A stretch of 64,000 bases of DNA from Microbacterium lacticum (GTDB taxonomy: Bacteria; Actinomycetota; Actinomycetes; Actinomycetales; Microbacteriaceae), in assembly GCF_006716815.1 (NCBI RefSeq), contig NZ_VFPS01000008.1, positions 1 to 64,000 of the forward strand, in the 5' to 3' direction. Numbering within the stretch: position 1 is the first letter of the stretch; every line of letters starts with the position of its first letter. The notes below the pieces were generated by a model. That model was not told where the DNA came from, made no database searches, and was given only the letters and a program-made list of their open reading frames with translations. The translations under genes and the position numbers were made by a program. This document shows positions 56,780-64,000 of this stretch, one piece after another.

Positions 56780-56943
56780 AGCAGACGGGCCGACTCCGAC
56801 TTGCTCTCGTAGCCGAGGACGCGGTAGCCGGATTCGAGCATCGCCGCTGTCAGCGTCACCCCGACATAGCCCATGCCGACTAGCAGCACGTCGAACTCCG
56901 CCGAGTCGATCGTCTCCGCGGTGCGCGGCTCAGCGTTCGCCAT
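56780..56943 (-). pseudogene. Nucleotide-sugar dehydrogenase N-terminal stump cut by the ISL3 element
   Basis: ATG 56941-56943 begins ANAEPRTAETIDSAEFDVLL, then VGMGYVGVTLTAAMLESGYR and VLGYESKSESARLL, where the IS begins. GMGYVG is the NAD-binding glycine loop of UDP-glucose/GDP-mannose-type 6-dehydrogenases (family GxGYVG), with an acidic residue at the end of strand 2 (YE). Only about 54 of some 430 residues remain. The start overlaps the acyltransferase-like gene by 14 bases, so it belonged to the NRPS operon and perhaps made a sugar acid for the product. The rest of the gene is not on the other side of the IS. Confidence 0.7.
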
Positions 56944-58117
56944 CGTTCGTCCCCTTTCCGGCGCCGGCGAGGATCCGCTCCTGCATCTCCGGCAACACCA
57001 CCCAATGGGTCTTGCGCGCCTGCCCACCGAGCTGGCGTTTCTGATCGTCGAGGCCGAGGGTCTCCGAGCCACCCGCATCCACTTCCCGGATGCCGGCGCG
57101 ATGAAGCCGCTTGAAGACCTCGAGCCAGACGAACTGCGGGATCGCGGTGAAGCCGCGGTGGTCTTCGACGGCCAGGGCGAGGCGCTGGGGGAACCGCAGC
57201 GTGAGCGTGCAGTACAGCCCCGCGCTCTGCGCGCCGGTGCGTTCCCCGACGAACAGCGCCACCGGTTCCCGCACCCCCTCTCCCACCAGGTAGCCCCGGT
57301 AGGCGAAGTAGTCATGCTCGGCCGTGCCGTGGGGCTGCTGGTGGACCACCGGCCAGTAGTCCTCTGGGGTGCTCCCGATGAGCGCGCCCTGCTGACGACG
57401 CGCCTCGAAGTACTCGTTCACAATGCCGTAGCCGGTGCGGCAGTCCGCCTCGGAGTAGGTGTGCGGAACGAGTTCGAAGCGGAGCCCCTCGCGGTCGAGG
57501 AAGTTCTGGAACCGTCGATGAGCCTGCTTGCCTTTCGTGCGGAAGCTGCGGTGAGCCTCGCTCGAGAGCGTCCGCACCTCGAGGTCGCCCTGCTCGTTCG
57601 CGGCAAGGAGGTCATCGAGACGGAACACGCGGTTCGGGTACGACTCGTCCTCTTCCGGCGCGAGATGGTGCCAGGGATCGGTGTCGATCTCCCGGTAGCC
57701 GTCGGCGAGGAAGGCCTCGCGCTGTGCATCGTCCAGGTGCCGGAGGTAGACCGACGCATCGGAGAGCGCGTTGTCCCGCACCAGACCGACCACCTTCGCC
57801 ACCGCCTCCGGTGCGCCCTCGCCGCGTGGGGCGATGATGTGGAGGTGCTTTCGCAGGCTGCCCTCCTTGGAGAAGTAGCCGACGCCGAAGACCGCTTCGC
57901 CGTCGTCGTACAGCAGCCCCGCGGGGTACCGGCTGCTGCTGCCGCGCAGGTTGCAGCCGTTGCCGTAGAGCATGTACCCGACGTCGCTCACCGCGAAGGA
58001 GCCATCCTTGTGCTCGTCGATGCGCTCGAATCTCGTCCGAACGTCGTGGAGCTCATCCGGCAGCAGCTTCGTGAGCTCCCGTTCGAAGTCGTCACGGTCC
58101 GTTGCGATCATCCTCAT
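56930..58117 (-). CDS. DUF2156/GNAT-fold acyl- or aminoacyltransferase-like protein in the NRPS operon
   Basis: A 395-residue soluble protein from ATG 58115-58117; its start lies 26 bases inside the end of the adenylation gene. It appears to be a double GNAT-like fold. The first half contains GYMLYGNGCNLRGSSSRYPAGLLYDDGEAVFGVGYF and LRKHLHIIAPRGEGAPEAV; the second contains FQNFLDREGLRFELVPHTYSEAD, YFEARRQQGALIGSTPEDYWPVV and REPVALFVGERTGAQSAGLYCTLTLRF. This resembles DUF2156/LPG-synthase or Fem-like transferases, which use aminoacyl-tRNA to form peptide bonds. It might add an amino acid to the peptide. The family call is tentative; no characterised homologue is recalled. Confidence 0.5.
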   Translation of the reverse strand: MRMIATDRDDFERELTKLLPDELHDVRTRFERIDEHKDGSFAVSDVGYMLYGNGCNLRGSSSRYPAGLLYDDGEAVFGVGYFSKEGSLRKHLHIIAPRGEGAPEAVAKVVGLVRDNALSDASVYLRHLDDAQREAFLADGYREIDTDPWHHLAPEEDESYPNRVFRLDDLLAANEQGDLEVRTLSSEAHRSFRTKGKQAHRRFQNFLDREGLRFELVPHTYSEADCRTGYGIVNEYFEARRQQGALIGSTPEDYWPVVHQQPHGTAEHDYFAYRGYLVGEGVREPVALFVGERTGAQSAGLYCTLTLRFPQRLALAVEDHRGFTAIPQFVWLEVFKRLHRAGIREVDAGGSETLGLDDQKRQLGGQARKTHWVVLPEMQERILAGAGKGTNDGER

Positions 58118-59645
58118 TGTTGTCCCTCTCGTCCGATCGGCGCGTTGTCTGGCTGTCAATGGTCAGGGTCTGCAGGGGAGGATCGCTCCGTCCCGGCGCG
58201 ACCAGCGACGCGAACGCGCGCCGGTCGATCTTGCCGCTGCCGTTCCTCGGAAGCGAGGAGACGACCTGCACGGTATCCGGCACCATGTAGCGGGGCAGGT
58301 GGCGGCGGGCGTGCGCCACCACGTCGGCGACGGCCACCTCGCCGGTCAGCGTGATGGCGGCGGCGAGCCTCGCATCGTCTCGACGTCGGTCGACGTGCGC
58401 GATGCAGGCGGAGACCGCCGGGTGGCTCCCGAGCACCGACTCGACCTCTTCCAGCTCGATGCGGTATCCCCGCACCTTCACCTGGTTGTCGGCCCGGCCG
58501 CGGTAGCGAAGACGCCCGTCCTCGCCGCGCACGACGAGATCGCCGGTGGCGTACATCCTGTCGCCCGGCTCCCCCGCCGGGAAGGGCAGGAAGCGCTCCG
58601 CCGTCTGGGCGGGCCGGTGCAGATACTCGCGTGCGAGCTGCGGACCGGTGAGATGGAGCTGACCCACGGCACCCGCGGGAACCTCGCGGAGGTCCTCGTC
58701 GAGCACGAGGGCACCGACGTGCTCGAGAGGGACGCCGATGGTGATGTCGTCGAGGTCCTCGACGAGGTCGCACATCGCGAAGACCGTACACTCGGTCGGC
58801 CCGTAAGCGTTCCAGACCTGCAGACCGCTCGCCGTGAGCGATTCCGCGGCTGCCCGGAAGAGCGGCTCGCCCGCCGACACGACGATGCGGACGGACGAGG
58901 GGAGGTCGCCGAGCGCGGCGATCTCCCCGAGCGCCGATGGTACCCCCGAGATAATTTCCGGCCGCAGGTCGGCCGGCAGCCCCGAGAGGTCGAGCAGGGA
59001 CTCAAGGAGCACGAGCTCGCCCCCATTCGCCAGCGCACCGAACAGCTCGAAGTTGAAGACGTCGAAGGACTGCGCCGTCGTGCACGCGATGCGGCCGTGC
59101 AGAGCGGTGCCGAAGAGGATGTCCACCGAGTCCACCAGGCGATCGAGCGCGCCCCGGGTGACCACAACGCCCTTCGGCGTGCCGGAGGAGCCCGACGTGA
59201 ACAGGCAGTATGCGAGGGAGTCGCGCGATACCGTTGCGGCGCCCGCCGCGGGCGGCACCGCATCCGGCACCTGCGCGGGAGACACCGCGCGCACGGCACC
59301 CGGCAGCGACACCTGCTCCGGGTGGTCGACGAAGACGATCGAGCACCCCGTCTCAGCCAGGATGCGGTCCCGCCGTGCCGCCGGCAGGTTGGTCATTAGG
59401 GTCGTCCAGGCGGCGCCGGCGCGGAGGATGCCGACAAGCGTCGCGATGAGCAGCGGGGTGCGCGCGAGCTGCACGGCCACGATCGAATCCGCGCTAATTC
59501 CCTGACCACGCAGGAATGCGGCGATGCCTGAGCTGCGGCGGTCGAGCTCGCCGTAGCTCATCGTCGCGGATTCGGTGGTCACCGCCGGTTCCTCCGGATG
59601 CGCGGAGCAGTGACCGAGAATGCGGTGGAGGACGTCATCGAGCAT
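58092..59645 (-). CDS. Stand-alone NRPS adenylation-domain protein
   Basis: A 517-residue amino-acid-activating enzyme (ATP plus amino acid to aminoacyl-AMP, then to a carrier thiol). Core motifs: A2/A3 LFTSGSSGTPKGVVVT, A4 SFDVFNFELFGAL, A5 NAYGPTECTVF, A7 MYATGDLVVRG, A8 RYRGRADNQVKVRGYRIELEEVE, A10 LPRNGSGKIDRRAF. No carrier, condensation or thioesterase domain is attached, so it must load a carrier in trans, perhaps the neighbouring A-T protein. The substrate pocket contains Asp235 (FDV), the usual alpha-amino-binding Asp, but I cannot read a substrate. Start ATG 59643-59645 has GGAG upstream and lies 11 bases inside the UvrA-like gene's end. Confidence 0.9.
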   Translation of the reverse strand: MLDDVLHRILGHCSAHPEEPAVTTESATMSYGELDRRSSGIAAFLRGQGISADSIVAVQLARTPLLIATLVGILRAGAAWTTLMTNLPAARRDRILAETGCSIVFVDHPEQVSLPGAVRAVSPAQVPDAVPPAAGAATVSRDSLAYCLFTSGSSGTPKGVVVTRGALDRLVDSVDILFGTALHGRIACTTAQSFDVFNFELFGALANGGELVLLESLLDLSGLPADLRPEIISGVPSALGEIAALGDLPSSVRIVVSAGEPLFRAAAESLTASGLQVWNAYGPTECTVFAMCDLVEDLDDITIGVPLEHVGALVLDEDLREVPAGAVGQLHLTGPQLAREYLHRPAQTAERFLPFPAGEPGDRMYATGDLVVRGEDGRLRYRGRADNQVKVRGYRIELEEVESVLGSHPAVSACIAHVDRRRDDARLAAAITLTGEVAVADVVAHARRHLPRYMVPDTVQVVSSLPRNGSGKIDRRAFASLVAPGRSDPPLQTLTIDSQTTRRSDERDNNEDDRNGP

Positions 59646-62349
59646 GACGGCTCCGATCCCGCAGCTCGCGCAGATAGGGCGCGATCTTCGCCGCATCCCG
59701 CGACGCGATCTCGTCCGGCGTTCCGGCGTCGCAGATCAGCCCGCCGCCCGCTCCGCCGTCCGGCCCGAGGTCGACGACCCAGTCGGCCGCCGCGACGAAC
59801 TCCGCATCATGCTCGATCACCACAACGGTGTCGCCGCGGTCCACGAGACGGTCGAGAACTTCGAGCAGAAGCTGGATGTCCTGGAAGTGCAGGCCGGTCG
59901 TGGGCTCGTCGATGAGGTAGAGGACCCTGCCCGCGCGCGCCTTGAGCAGCTCCCGCGCGAGTTTCAGGCGCTGCGATTCGCCTCCCGAGAGCGTCGCGGT
60001 GTCCTGTCCGAGGGTGAGATAGCCGAGGCCGACCTCGATGAGCATGCGCAGCGGCCTAGCGATCCGCTCATTTTGCCCGAAGGTCTGCAACAGCACCGCA
60101 GGTTCCGCCGCGAGCACGTCGGCGATGCTGTGCCCGCCGATCCGGACGTCGAGCACCTCCGAGCTGTAGCGGCGCCCGCCGCATTCCGGGCACGGCACGA
60201 CCGCGTCGGCCATGAACAGCATCTCGATCTTCAGCATGCCCTTCCCGCCGCAGCGGTCGCAGCGGCCCACGCCCTGCGTGTTGAAGGAGAAGTCGCCGAC
60301 TCCCAGGCGCCGACCCTCCGTCCGCGCCGCCGCAGCAAAGCGACGGCGGAACTCGTCGAAAACCCCGATGAAGGTAGCGGGGGTGGACCGGTTGGATCCG
60401 ACCAGCGTGTCCTGCGTCACCGTCAGCACCCGCTGCACATTCCGCCAGCCAGAGAGTCCTGAGAGGTTCGACGGGAGGGGCTCCGAACGCAGCATCGCCT
60501 CCATGGCCGGTCGCAGCGAGCCGAGGATGAGCGAGCTCTTCCCGCTCCCGCTCACGCCCGTCACGCAGGTGAGGCGCTGTAGCGGGAACCGCGCGCTCAC
60601 CTCGCGCAGATTGTGCATGGTCGCGCCGGACAACTCGAGCCACTCCTCGGCCGCGGGCCGAGGACGCCCCGGCAGACCCACCCGGCGGCGCCCGTCGAGA
60701 TACGCGCCGGTGAGCGAATCGGGATTCGCCCCCAGCTCCGCCGCGCTGCCGCGAGCGACGATCCGGCCGCCGCGCGTGCCCGCCCCCGGTCCCAGCTCGA
60801 TGAGCTCGTCCGCGGCGTCGAGGGTCGCCCGGTCGTGCTCCACCACCAGCACGGTGTTGCCGCGTCTGACGAGCGCGCGGAACGACTCGATGAGGCGCCC
60901 GATGTCGATGGCGTGCAACCCGATCGACGGCTCGTCGAGAACGTAGGTGACACCGGTCAGCCCGGTGCTGAGCTGGCGCGCCAGCCGTACCCGCTGCCCT
61001 TCGCCGGCCGAGAGGCTCGGGGCGGGTCGAGCGAGCGTCAGGTAGTGCAGGCCGACATCGAGGAGGAAGCGGAATCGGTCGCGAAGCTGGGGCACGAGCT
61101 CTCGGCCGATCTCCCTCAGCAACGGCGCATCCAGATCGTGTTCGACGGCGTCGAGCCAGGCGGGCAGCTCCGAGATCGGCAGCGCGGTGATCTCGGCGAT
61201 AGTGAGACCGGCAAGGCGCACCGAGAACGCCCTCTCGTTGAGCCGGCTGCCCTGACAGGTCGGGCAGGTCTTCGTGACCAGGAAGGCGGCGTAGAACTCG
61301 CTCATCCCCGAGGCGTCGCCCTCGGCGTGCAGCCGCTCCAGATTCGCGGCGAGCCCTCCTTCCGCGACGAGGCTCGAATCGGCCCCCGCTGGCAGCCGCT
61401 CCTCGGTGCGGCCGAACAGCAGCGTCTCCCGGACGGCGGGAGGCAGGTGCAGCCACGGCGTCTCCACGGAGTATCCGGCGGAGGCGAGGAAGGCGGGAAT
61501 CCCGCGCAGCGGCCACCAGGTCTTCTTGCTGCGACGGCGGTCGCCGAAGAACGCGAGGGCGCCGTCGAGCACCGACAGCCCGGGATCAGCGACCATCGAC
61601 TCGGTCGTGGCCACGACGACCGTGCCGAGCCCCTGGCAGGTCGAGCACATCCCGTCGGGCGAGTTGCTGGTGAAGAAGCTGGCGGACGTCTCCTCCAGCT
61701 CCCGTCCGCAGCCGGTGCAGGTCCAACCGTCGCCGACATGGCGGACCACGGCCTCGCCGCGACGGACCGTCACGACCCGCCCCGCCCGCAGCTGCTCGCG
61801 GAGCACCTCCCGCACCATCGGCTCCGGCATCCGGGCGTCGTCGGGGAGAGCGCTCCCCCCCAGCTGCGCACCCTCGGGGTCGTGGGCGCGCAGCGGCACC
61901 GGCCCGAGATCGGCCGCAGCCCACCAGTCGAGGTGCTCCTGCAGACCGAGGGGATGCACCTCCGTGCCGCACGACGGGCACGAGTGCTCTCCAGCGCGGG
62001 AGAGCAGCAGCCGGATCCGATCGGAGATCTCGGTCAGGCTGCCGACGGACGAGCGGGGATTCCTAGTGACGGTCTTCTGCTCGATCGCCACCGTGGGGCT
62101 GAGTCCGGACACCCAGTCCACCTGCGGCGCGGCGAGTTTCGGCAGCGATCTCCGCGCGAAGGCCGACAGGCTCTCGAGATACTGCAGATAGCCGTACGCG
62201 TAGATCGTGTCGAACGCGAGCGTGCTCTTCCCGCTGCCCGAGACGCCCGTGAAGACGGTCAGGCTCCGCGGGGCGATCTGCACGGATTCGATGTCGAGGT
62301 TGTGATGACGCACGCCGCGCAGCGTGATCGGGGTGACGTCACTCGTCAT
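59635..62349 (-). CDS. UvrA paralogue (DrrC-type self-resistance protein candidate)
   Basis: A 904-residue UvrA-like ABC ATPase. The first Walker A GVSGSGKS is at 35-42 and the second (GVSGSGKSS) near 560. Signatures LSAGEGQRVRLARQL and LSGGESQRLKLARELL, Walker B VLDEPSIGLH and LIDEPTTGLH, and zinc fingers CPSCGTE, CTGCGRE...CSTCQG and CDRCGGKG...CPECGGRR are all present. It is shorter than housekeeping UvrA (about 950) and sits in an NRPS operon with overlaps on both sides. UvrA paralogues such as DrrC protect producers from DNA-binding drugs like daunorubicin. This suggests that the cluster's product binds or damages DNA. It is not the general uvrA gene: no uvrB/uvrC neighbour. Confidence 0.88.
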   Translation of the reverse strand: MTSDVTPITLRGVRHHNLDIESVQIAPRSLTVFTGVSGSGKSTLAFDTIYAYGYLQYLESLSAFARRSLPKLAAPQVDWVSGLSPTVAIEQKTVTRNPRSSVGSLTEISDRIRLLLSRAGEHSCPSCGTEVHPLGLQEHLDWWAAADLGPVPLRAHDPEGAQLGGSALPDDARMPEPMVREVLREQLRAGRVVTVRRGEAVVRHVGDGWTCTGCGRELEETSASFFTSNSPDGMCSTCQGLGTVVVATTESMVADPGLSVLDGALAFFGDRRRSKKTWWPLRGIPAFLASAGYSVETPWLHLPPAVRETLLFGRTEERLPAGADSSLVAEGGLAANLERLHAEGDASGMSEFYAAFLVTKTCPTCQGSRLNERAFSVRLAGLTIAEITALPISELPAWLDAVEHDLDAPLLREIGRELVPQLRDRFRFLLDVGLHYLTLARPAPSLSAGEGQRVRLARQLSTGLTGVTYVLDEPSIGLHAIDIGRLIESFRALVRRGNTVLVVEHDRATLDAADELIELGPGAGTRGGRIVARGSAAELGANPDSLTGAYLDGRRRVGLPGRPRPAAEEWLELSGATMHNLREVSARFPLQRLTCVTGVSGSGKSSLILGSLRPAMEAMLRSEPLPSNLSGLSGWRNVQRVLTVTQDTLVGSNRSTPATFIGVFDEFRRRFAAAARTEGRRLGVGDFSFNTQGVGRCDRCGGKGMLKIEMLFMADAVVPCPECGGRRYSSEVLDVRIGGHSIADVLAAEPAVLLQTFGQNERIARPLRMLIEVGLGYLTLGQDTATLSGGESQRLKLARELLKARAGRVLYLIDEPTTGLHFQDIQLLLEVLDRLVDRGDTVVVIEHDAEFVAAADWVVDLGPDGGAGGGLICDAGTPDEIASRDAAKIAPYLRELRDRSRHAR

Positions 62350-64000
62350 GCGGATCCCTCCGTGTCGTCCTCCAGGTCGGCGAGCAGATCGTCCAGATCG
62401 ACCATGGCGCGCTCGCGCGTGGAGATCCCCTCCCACGACCCCGGCTCGGCATCGTCGATCTCCGTCGCGAGATCGCGCAGCACCGGGACTCGGAAGAGCG
62501 TGCGCATCGGGAAGTCGACCTCGAACTCCTCCCGCACCCGGTTGACGACCACGATCGCCGCGATCGAGTGCCCGCCCACGGCGAAGAAGTCGGCGTCGCG
62601 GCTCACCGGAGCACCTCCGAGAGCCTCCTGCCAGATCGCCGCGAGACGCACCTCGGTCGCGGTCTTCGGCGGCAGGAAGTCCCGGCTCGTCGCGATCTCG
62701 CCGACCGCGCGTTCGACGGCGACGAGATCGATCTTGCCGTTGCCCAGCCGCGGAAGCGCCTCGGTCCACTGCACGTGCGCCGGCACCATCCAGGCGGCCA
62801 GCCTCGCCCGTGCGAAGGCCACGAGCTCCGGCGTCGCGACGTCGCTCCCCGGCGACCGGACGATGAGCGCGGCGAGCGCGGCGCCGGCCGGCTGCGAGGG
62901 GAGGCACACCGCGGCCTCCGCGACGCCGGGGCACGCGGCCAGCACCGCCTCGACCTCGTTCGGCTCGACCCGATTGCCGTTGACCTTCACCTGCCGGTCG
63001 CGGCGACCGACGAAGGCGAGGAGTCCGTCGGCGCGCACGCGCACGATGTCGCCGGTCGCGTAGCGCGGAACCCCGTCCTTATCGGTGTCGAATCGTGCAG
63101 ATGCCTCGTCTCCGCCGTCGAGGTATCCCGCGGCGAGCAACGGGGTCGAGATCAGCAGCTCGCCCGGCTCGCCGACGGCGGCGGGCTCCCCGTTCGCCGC
63201 GCGCACGAAGAGCGACACGTCGGGTCGGGTCCGTCCCAGCGGCGGGCTCGCCGCATCCCCCGGCGTCAGCGGATGCCACAGGACGAGCTGCGGCGTCTCG
63301 GTCGCACCGTAGCCGTTGACGAGCTCGGCGTTCGGCGCGAACTCGCGCGCACCGCGTACATGCCCAGCGGTGAGCGCCTGACCGCCGAAGAACACCCGGC
63401 GCAGGGACGCGAGCGTGCGGCCGGCCAGTTCGACCCTGAACACCTCGACCAGGCTCGGAATCAGGTTCGCCACCGTGATGGCCGAGCCGATCGCCCATTC
63501 AGCCAGCTCGCCGTGCAGCCGGGTGTGCTGGTCCGGCGGGACGGCGAGACTCGCGCCGAGCACGAGCGGGGCGAAGACGTCGCGCAGGGAGGGATCGTGG
63601 CCGGGAGTCGAGAACCAGGCGAAGCGGTCGTCCTCTCCGAGATCGAACTGCCTGATGTACCACGGCAGGAATCCCCGGAGGGCGGCGGGTCCGACGGCCA
63701 CGGCCTCGGGGCGTCCGCTCGAACCGGAGGTGAGCTGCACGTAGGCGATCTCGGGCTCGGCGACGACGGGGAGATCGTCTGCGTCGGCGTCGACCGGGGC
63801 ACCCGAAGGGCGGAGCACCGGGATGCCCTGCTCCGAGAGCGCGGCCGCGACCTCGCTCGGCAGCACCCGGGTGAGATCGGTGACCAGGAACGCAGCGGGC
63901 CTTGTCGCCGCCACGAGCCGGAGGATGCGATCCGCCGGATCCTCGGCATGGATGACCACGAATCCCGCCCCGACGGCCCAGGCGGCGAGCATCCCCGCCA
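62346..64000 (-). CDS. NRPS adenylation-carrier (A-T) protein, 5' end outside window
   Basis: At least 551 residues running off the right edge (upstream part missing). Adenylation motifs: A3 YVQLTSGSSGRPEAVAVG (Glu for the usual Lys, an oddity), A5 NGYGATETPQL, A7 RYATGDIVRV, A8 FVGRRDRQVKVNGNRVEPNEVE, A10 LPRLGNGKIDL. The carrier domain follows with DADFFAVGGHSIAAIVV, whose Ser takes phosphopantetheine. A short acidic tail (VDLDDLLADLEDDTEGS) ends the protein. GYGATE rather than AYGPTE and the lack of a condensation domain recall loading or free-standing initiation modules. It overlaps the UvrA-like gene by four bases. Further genes of the cluster should lie beyond 64 kb. Confidence 0.9.
   Translation of the reverse strand, partial: AGMLAAWAVGAGFVVIHAEDPADRILRLVAATRPAAFLVTDLTRVLPSEVAAALSEQGIPVLRPSGAPVDADADDLPVVAEPEIAYVQLTSGSSGRPEAVAVGPAALRGFLPWYIRQFDLGEDDRFAWFSTPGHDPSLRDVFAPLVLGASLAVPPDQHTRLHGELAEWAIGSAITVANLIPSLVEVFRVELAGRTLASLRRVFFGGQALTAGHVRGAREFAPNAELVNGYGATETPQLVLWHPLTPGDAASPPLGRTRPDVSLFVRAANGEPAAVGEPGELLISTPLLAAGYLDGGDEASARFDTDKDGVPRYATGDIVRVRADGLLAFVGRRDRQVKVNGNRVEPNEVEAVLAACPGVAEAAVCLPSQPAGAALAALIVRSPGSDVATPELVAFARARLAAWMVPAHVQWTEALPRLGNGKIDLVAVERAVGEIATSRDFLPPKTATEVRLAAIWQEALGGAPVSRDADFFAVGGHSIAAIVVVNRVREEFEVDFPMRTLFRVPVLRDLATEIDDAEPGSWEGISTRERAMVDLDDLLADLEDDTEGSA

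Noticed and set aside
59635..62349. Housekeeping uvrA
   Set aside because: Shorter than UvrA, lies inside an NRPS operon with overlapping genes on both sides and lacks uvrB/uvrC neighbours; a resistance paralogue fits better.

Overview
The window is high-GC actinobacterial DNA. Its codon use, single-chain NADP isocitrate dehydrogenase, leaderless promoters and pervasive GGATGCC/GGCATCC motif point to Microbacteriaceae, most likely Microbacterium or a close relative. That placement is inference from gene content; no 16S gene or other marker is present.

Layout. 1-3.9 kb: the end of an amino-acid ABC importer, a broken ctaG-like gene, then glyA-folD behind a ZTP riboswitch. 4.1-13.1 kb: an N-acetylglucosamine locus (GH20, nagA, nagB, ROK repressor) in which the GH20 enzyme and a ROK kinase are broken. 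It is interleaved with a membrane-tethered ECF sigma/anti-sigma fusion, a small membrane protein and an FAD oxidase. 13.3-25.5 kb: L,D-transpeptidase, icd, a GNAT enzyme, a DUF559-type gene between two copies of a palindromic repeat, a heterodimeric ABC exporter with a short upstream peptide ORF, and an ogt/ada-alkA operon. 25.6-36.5 kb: purH, purN and a PerM-like protein, a purine permease, an orphan WXG100-type cassette, then sucD-sucC. 36.8-43.2 kb: acyl-CoA dehydrogenase genes with two TetR regulators and two matching operators. 43.4-52.9 kb: ligC-type ligase, ThrE exporter, AI-2E transporter, LigD-type polymerase, SseB, PcrA, YccF.

From about 53 kb the character changes. A tRNA-Met-like sequence is followed by lower-GC, poorly conserved genes (an AbiEi-like regulator without a toxin and two small membrane proteins). 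Next comes an ISL3-family insertion sequence whose transposase carries a nonsense codon. This IS abuts the stump of a nucleotide-sugar dehydrogenase gene. The stump is the downstream end of a tightly overlapping gene set: an acyltransferase-like protein, a stand-alone NRPS adenylation protein, a UvrA paralogue that looks like a DrrC-type self-resistance protein, and an adenylation-carrier protein running off the right edge. I read this as the IS-truncated end of a nonribosomal peptide cluster whose product acts on DNA.

Several genes are broken. ctaG-like, the 31.0-kb membrane protein and WXG100 have frame breaks. GH20 has two apparent in-frame internal losses. The ROK kinase and a receiver domain survive as fragments. 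The three frame breaks could be sequencing indels; the large losses are harder to explain that way. All functions are read from motifs and remembered family features; no database search was run.
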